Positions 34,696 through 40,188 of a stretch of 40,188 nucleotides of DNA are shown piece by piece. Positions within the stretch are counted from its first letter, which is position 1. Each line of letters starts with the position of its first letter. The stretch lies in the NCBI GenBank assembly GCA_017407115.1, contig JAFQXD010000064.1, forward strand, positions 1-40,188, written 5' to 3'. The notes beneath the pieces were generated by a model. It searched no databases. It saw only the letters and a program-made list of their open reading frames with translations, and was not told where the DNA came from. This DNA comes from Methanobrevibacter sp. GTDB taxonomy: Archaea > Methanobacteriota > Methanobacteria > Methanobacteriales > Methanobacteriaceae. The position numbers and the translations under genes are program-made.

Positions 34696-35430
34696 ATGAT
34701 TATAGGATTTATAGGTTTTGGAAAAGTTTCCAAAACACTTTTTGATTTGATTGATTCGCCGGAAATTGATTTTGCCACTTCACTGGAAGGACGCTCAGCT
34801 AAAACAATTGAAAATATTGAATCGTCAAATATTGAAGTGCTTGAGTCATTTGAAGATGTGGCCATCAAATCAGATGTTCTGGTCTCGGCAACATCTCCCA
34901 AATCTGCATTGTCCGTTGCCAAAAAATACGGAAAACATTCAAATGGAATATATTTGGATTTAAACAATATTTCTCCAAAAACCACGCTTGAAATTGATAA
35001 TTATGTAAATTGCCTGGTTGATGGTGCAATTATCGGCAAAATCGACTCAAATAACCCTGTGTTATATCTTTCAGGTGAAAAAATTGATGATTTAAAGTTT
35101 TTAAATGAATTCCTAGAAACAAAAAAAATCAGCGATAATGTTGGGGATGTGGCCATTTTGAAAATGCTTAGAAGCGTTTATACGAAATCAGTTTCAGCAC
35201 TTTTAATTGAATCGGCTGAAATTGCCCAGAAACATGATTTAAAAGAGGAATTTTTTGACATATTGGCACTGACTGAAGGTGAAGACTTCAAAGAGAAATC
35301 CCTATCTAGAATTACAAACACCTTAAACAATTCCAAACGTAAAAGTGAAGAACTTGAAGAAATAATTGATTGTTTTGATGATTCAGATTTGATAATGGTC
35401 AAGGCCGCTTTTAAAAAACTCAACCGATAA
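34696..35430 (+). CDS. NAD(P)-binding 6-phosphogluconate dehydrogenase-like protein (DUF1932)
   Basis: A Rossmann-fold dehydrogenase with IIGFIGFGKVSKTLF at the N-terminus and a helical C-terminal domain of the DUF1932 type (VAILKMLRSVYTKSVSALLI), as in hydroxyacid dehydrogenases. Substrate unknown. I use the ATG at 34696, with AAGTGAT 5 nt upstream, instead of the GTG at 34687. It ends in an 11-bp overlap with the convergent nucleotidyltransferase gene. Confidence 0.75.
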   Translation: MIIGFIGFGKVSKTLFDLIDSPEIDFATSLEGRSAKTIENIESSNIEVLESFEDVAIKSDVLVSATSPKSALSVAKKYGKHSNGIYLDLNNISPKTTLEIDNYVNCLVDGAIIGKIDSNNPVLYLSGEKIDDLKFLNEFLETKKISDNVGDVAILKMLRSVYTKSVSALLIESAEIAQKHDLKEEFFDILALTEGEDFKEKSLSRITNTLNNSKRKSEELEEIIDCFDDSDLIMVKAAFKKLNR

Positions 35431-36700
35431 CTACCTTGACTTTAAAACCCTTTTTGGCTTTTTTTATGCTTCCGCTAACCGGAATGAAATGGGAATCCAT
35501 AATGTATCTCAAATATGTGACTTCAACTGCAGGCAACCTTAAGTTGGTTTTGATCTTTTTGCCTTCGCTTTTGAATTGCACTGAAATTTTGCCGTTTTTA
35601 TCGACATATAAATCGGTATTGATGCCTTCCTTTGTGATTTTGGTTTCAAATTTTGTCAGGTTAAGTCCGGCTTCCAAACTCAAAGGAGCATCAACAGAAA
35701 TGATTTTGCTTCTGAATTCGTCATTTGCTTCACGTGCGCTCACGCCTTTTTCAGACTCGCTTGCGACATACCATGCTCTGTCAATGACTCTTTGCACTTT
35801 CTGATTGTCAGGTATTACTCCCTGTGCTTCATAGCTTTTCATCAAATTCATAACTTCTTTTTTTGTAACTTCCATTTCTATTGCGCTGACTGCAAGTCTG
35901 GTCATTACAGGTCCGTAATCTGACCTTCTAAACACGGCCCAAATGGACTCAGGGTCTCGATAAACCCTTCTTTTTATGATTTCATTTATGGTATTTCCGT
36001 TAAGGTAAGCTATTTTTTCGAGATTTCCCCGGGAATACGTATTCATTCTCTTATAAATGTCGCTCCAGTTTCTATCTCCAGGAACCCTGCCGGCATCTAT
36101 TTCCCTTTGCAAAATTTCGACTGTGGTTTTTGGAAGCAATTTGGCTATGTCTTTGGAGATGACCATATCATTGTCAATAATGGATTGGCGTATAACTCTT
36201 CCGGAATATTTTTCCTTGCTGAATTCCTTGACGACATGATAATCAAGTTTTGATCCGAGAAACTCATTTATTGCATACCATCTGATTTCATTTCTGTTGG
36301 TATAGCTTTTGGGCATTCCAACAAAGTTTCCCTCATCAATGAACTTTTGCGCTTTTGATTTGATTTCATCCAGTGATATGCTGGCAGAGGTAATGTAGTC
36401 TGTCACTCCATCATCTATCATCTGCTTAAGTCGGATTGGAACGCTGTATGAAAGGACTAATCTGTGATGAAGCCCCTCAAATGACTTTACCTCATCGGCT
36501 CCCAAAGCCAATGCCATTTCTTTTCTAGCTTCAAAGTCAACAAAAAAAGGAGCATGATTTGCGCTGAATCCCTTGTTTAGATAAACAACAACCTTTTTGT
36601 CTTTTTCATCAGCAAGTTTTTGGGCTTCACTGATTAACTTTTCATGACCTTTATGAACGGGGTCAAAATCTGCACTAATTCCAATCAAAATAAACACCAA
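35420..36700 (-). CDS. HIGH-type nucleotidyltransferase with large C-terminal domain
   Basis: The N-terminus has the nucleotidyltransferase motif GISADFDPVHKGHEKLI and further on EKYSGRVIRQSIIDND, resembling the ISSTS-like turn of cytidylyl/adenylyl transferases. It recalls TmcAL (tRNA acetate ligase) and related archaeal proteins, but the ~250-residue C-terminal part is not one I can assign. The 5' end is unclear: TTG 36700, GTG 36697 or TTG 36688 (with GGTG as ribosome site) are all possible. It is downstream of the DUF308 gene on the same strand. Confidence 0.7.
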   Translation of the reverse strand: MVFILIGISADFDPVHKGHEKLISEAQKLADEKDKKVVVYLNKGFSANHAPFFVDFEARKEMALALGADEVKSFEGLHHRLVLSYSVPIRLKQMIDDGVTDYITSASISLDEIKSKAQKFIDEGNFVGMPKSYTNRNEIRWYAINEFLGSKLDYHVVKEFSKEKYSGRVIRQSIIDNDMVISKDIAKLLPKTTVEILQREIDAGRVPGDRNWSDIYKRMNTYSRGNLEKIAYLNGNTINEIIKRRVYRDPESIWAVFRRSDYGPVMTRLAVSAIEMEVTKKEVMNLMKSYEAQGVIPDNQKVQRVIDRAWYVASESEKGVSAREANDEFRSKIISVDAPLSLEAGLNLTKFETKITKEGINTDLYVDKNGKISVQFKSEGKKIKTNLRLPAVEVTYLRYIMDSHFIPVSGSIKKAKKGFKVKVVIG

Positions 36701-36722
36701 AAAAAAAAAGAATTGGGATAGA

Positions 36723-37205
36723 TTATCTATCCATTAATTTTAATACGCCACTTATCACTAACCAGATTCCGATTAATGTACCGAGAACAATCGGGTTTGA
36801 GATATATGTTCCGATAATTATGTATAATAAACCAAGAACGATTCCGGCAATTCCAATATAGAATCCGTATCTTGAGCTGCGGTTGTTAATTAAGGAAGCA
36901 AGCGCAACGACAATTAACATTATACCTGCAATATACAATGTGATTTCGGTTAAAAATCCAAGCAATGCCGGATTGAATATCAAACCAATACTTAACAGCA
37001 ATAGCAAAATTCCCAAAATCAAATCAAGTATCGCGCCGGTACTGTTGTAGTCTATTATTGTCACTCCAACAACAAGCAGATAGATTGACATCAATAATAC
37101 TGATAATCCTATTAGGGAACTGACACCAATTAGTCCCAATATTGGAAATATAATTATTATTAATCCGAGAAGTATGGCCAGTAAACTGACGAATTTAGTT
37201 TTCAT
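36723..37205 (-). CDS. DUF308/HdeD-like small membrane protein
   Basis: A 160-residue protein of six membrane helices in pairs, each pair with a Gly-rich turn (LLAILLGLIIIIFPILGLIG; AILDLILGILLLLLSIGLIF; GFYIGIAGIVLGLLYIIIGT), the DUF308 pattern. Function is unknown; relatives are linked to stress. GGAGG precedes the ATG. It is 38 bp downstream of the RaSEA gene. Confidence 0.8.
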   Translation of the reverse strand: MKTKFVSLLAILLGLIIIIFPILGLIGVSSLIGLSVLLMSIYLLVVGVTIIDYNSTGAILDLILGILLLLLSIGLIFNPALLGFLTEITLYIAGIMLIVVALASLINNRSSRYGFYIGIAGIVLGLLYIIIGTYISNPIVLGTLIGIWLVISGVLKLMDR

Positions 37206-37243
37206 GTTTTCCTCCTAATATTTAGTTAATGTTTTTTAATATT

Positions 37244-38326
37244 TCAATATAATGGAATATGCTTAATCTCAACAGTTGAGCTATTCATATCTGAATTTTC
37301 TATTTCCGCCAACCATTCACTTTTACAATCGCATTCATATTCAATTTTGCTTTGAGTTAAATTGTTGGCTATTATCATATGCTTTAGGTCTTTATTGCAT
37401 TTCTTACAGTTATATGGGCCACGTCTTGAACCGAAACCAGAAGTGTCGAGAAGTGCAGGTATGCTGATTTCATCCCTGACGGTATTTATGATTTCAACAC
37501 ATGACCAAATCCATGGTGGCTGATAGGCTCCTTTTCTCCAGAATCTTTCGATAACGGTTCCACTGTGGATTGTTGCAGGGCAGAATGAGAGTCTGTTGAC
37601 TCCAATTGATTCGCAGTATCTTGCGGTTTCTATGGCTTCGCTTATTGCTTGAGCTTCAGATACTAAAATAGGTTTGACAAAGACATATGCTTTTGATTTT
37701 AAATTATATCCTTTGGTTTCATTAAGGTTTTGCATCAATTTGACGGCATTTTCAAAGTCATCACGTGTAAATCCCTTATTGATTTTTTTAAGACGGGTAT
37801 AGTCATTTGATGTTTCAAGGCCGATGCTCACTTCAAATAGTGTGTCTCCGATTATTTCAAAAATTTCGTCAAGAACTTCCTCTTTTACATATTCAGGTCT
37901 TGACTCGACAATGATTTCAGTGACATTGCCCAAGCCCATTAGGGTTTTTAGGATTTCGTCACGTGCATCATTTGGAAGTTCATAAGGATTTAGGAAGCTT
38001 CCTGATGCAAACAATTTGACGGAAATTTTATCTTCTTCGGCTATAGGATGCCTTTGAAGATGTTCATTGAATATTCTTAAGATGGTTTCAGTGTCGATTG
38101 GTTCTAGTGTACAGTCTGAAACGTAACTGCACATTGTACATCCGCCGCTGTCTCCGAGTGCCCAGGCACAGCCGGGAGTAGGCAAGATTATGAACAATGT
38201 TTTTGAAACTCCATCGTAAGTCAAATCGTCATTATACCAACTTGCTCCAACCTGTTCGGGAGTTTTTGGATCTTTTCTTTCAAATGCCCGTTGTCTGATA
38301 TCTTTAGTTAATTTTTCAATTTCCAT
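37244..38326 (-). CDS. Archaeosine biosynthesis radical SAM protein RaSEA
   Basis: This enzyme, with ArcS, completes archaeosine in tRNA. The cluster-binding region is PTPGCAWALGDSGGCTMCSY (cysteines 53, 63 and 66 from the ATG), followed by VKLFASGSFLNPYELP and the radical-SAM barrel strand ITEIIVESRPEYV. A C-terminal zinc-like pair (CKKC...CDC) is present. 360 residues, intact. AGGT lies before the ATG at 38326. ArcS is not in the window. Confidence 0.88.
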   Translation of the reverse strand: MEIEKLTKDIRQRAFERKDPKTPEQVGASWYNDDLTYDGVSKTLFIILPTPGCAWALGDSGGCTMCSYVSDCTLEPIDTETILRIFNEHLQRHPIAEEDKISVKLFASGSFLNPYELPNDARDEILKTLMGLGNVTEIIVESRPEYVKEEVLDEIFEIIGDTLFEVSIGLETSNDYTRLKKINKGFTRDDFENAVKLMQNLNETKGYNLKSKAYVFVKPILVSEAQAISEAIETARYCESIGVNRLSFCPATIHSGTVIERFWRKGAYQPPWIWSCVEIINTVRDEISIPALLDTSGFGSRRGPYNCKKCNKDLKHMIIANNLTQSKIEYECDCKSEWLAEIENSDMNSSTVEIKHIPLY

Positions 38327-38459
38327 TATAATACCTGCAATAATATAATTATAATATTATATAGTTTAAGTTGTTTTTATAATTAAAAATTGTTGTTGAA
38401 AAATAGTATGTTAATAAGTTGTGTATAAAGGTTTAAAAAAATAAAAAAAGAAAAAGTAA

Positions 38460-39425
<966 letters not shown>

Positions 39426-39454
39426 TTATCACCAATCATATTTTAGTAGTGTAA

Positions 39455-39462
39455 TATATAAA
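39455..39462 (-). promoter_or_regulatory. mer TATA box
   Basis: TTTATATA on the minus strand at 39462-39455 predicts transcription from about 39430, a leader of less than 15 nt that contains the GGTGAT ribosome site. Confidence 0.65.
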
Positions 39463-40061
39463 GTAATTTTTATTTGAAACAGATAGAAAGTTTTAAATAT
39501 GAATCATTGTCCTTGATGTCATAGGTTATAAAAAAATAAGCAGTATTAAAAATTTTATTTTTTGTAATAATTATTGTTCGATGTTATAATAATGATTATT
39601 CATGACAAATTGCATTTTTGTTATTTCTATTGTGGTCTTTATTTTTAATAATTTAATTATTTTATTCTAATTAATCAATTTTAATAATTAATTGATGTTT
39701 AAATAAAATTAGAATATATTTTGCAATATTTTTTAATTGAATTTGTTACTATAATTTGTCTATCTATTAGTTGTGCTATATGTTTTATGGCGTTGGTTTA
39801 AGTCTTATTATATTTACAATCATGACTATGATGACTGCTTTTCCGCATGTAGCTATAATTTATCATGTTTATTGTATTAATTAAATTATTAATATCATGA
39901 ATGTGCTTTTTGTGAGTACTTGAGTTTTTTCGAGTATGATGTAAGTTTTGTAGATGTGGTGAAATTTGATTATAGAATCTTTTATATCAAATTTATTTTA
40001 GTGTATTACACTCGTCTATATTTTTTTATGTGTACTTCAAAATAGTACTGTTATGTGTTCA
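39463..40061. other. AT-rich gap before the rRNA operon
   Basis: About 600 bp with no credible gene. A TATA-like TTTATATC at about 39980 fits a + strand rRNA promoter, and a small stem (GTACT/AGTAC, about 40032-40048) lies just before the 16S start. A 34-residue hydrophobic ORF (39780-39884) lacks a ribosome site. The extreme A+T and long T-runs are typical of gaps in this organism. Confidence 0.5.

Positions 40062-40188
<127 letters not shown>

Noticed and set aside
39780..39884. 34-residue hydrophobic ORF before the rRNA operon
   Set aside because: No ribosome site and isolated in AT-rich DNA; looks like chance.

Overview
The window comes from a low-GC methanogenic archaeon of the Methanobacteriales, most probably Methanobrevibacter. 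Evidence: a methylenetetrahydromethanopterin reductase (mer), a methanofuran-pathway kinase (mfnE), a complete por operon (pyruvate:ferredoxin oxidoreductase), an archaeosine radical-SAM gene, archaeal EF-1beta, tRNAs without an encoded CCA, TTTATATA-type promoters, and the first ~127 nt of a 16S rRNA that reads like Methanobrevibacter at the right edge.

Layout. 1-500: worn-down right end of an IS200/IS605 (TnpB) element abutting a 5'-truncated small ORF. 507-2016: housekeeping cluster pth2-mfnE-small zinc finger-EF-1beta. 2087-2448: metal-repressor-type promoter, three tandem hairpins and a 36-residue Cys-rich peptide gene. 2547-6651: a membrane-anchored protein, a TadC/TadA secretion or pilus pair, and a methyltransferase. 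6669-9466: a STAS-like gene with a frameshifted ATPase partner, a TctA-like permease and a MarR regulator. 9555-10057: a secreted Ig-like protein with a frameshift. 10160-14436: iron region (a promoter reading into non-coding DNA, a TPR protein, feoB, feoA, a zinc-ribbon gene). 14433-17365: ECF cobalt/nickel transporter (cbiO, cbiQ, PDGLE subunit, cbiM) with a repeat-rich control region. 17385-19960: polymerase-like membrane protein, DUF4330-like protein, ferredoxin, tRNA-Leu and tRNA-Thr. 20058-24651: membrane protein, HTH-PhoU regulator, fumarase alpha subunit, PAS histidine kinase. 24720-28286: porCDABEF on the minus strand. 28576-35430: DHPS-like protein, MoxR/VWA pair, tRNA thiolation pair (NcsA-like plus ubiquitin-like sulfur carrier), DUF89 phosphatase, Rossmann dehydrogenase. 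35420-39422: nucleotidyltransferase, DUF308 protein, RaSEA, mer. 39423-40061: AT-rich leader before 16S rRNA.

The most interesting signal is regulatory. Four promoters (before the Cys-rich peptide, facing left at ~10.4 kb, before feoB and before feoA) carry two copies of a TTTAGGCATGCCTAAA-like palindrome, one just upstream of the TATA box and one 25-34 nt downstream of it. That is the layout expected of a DtxR/IdeR-type iron repressor. Two of these promoters do not serve a known iron gene: one leads to a structured leader plus a Cys-rich micropeptide, the other to an apparently non-coding transcript. A second metal-type control region, with seven GTATTAC/GTAATAC half-sites, precedes cbiM. 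At least six genes end in hairpin-plus-T-run terminators whose stem includes or touches the stop codon.
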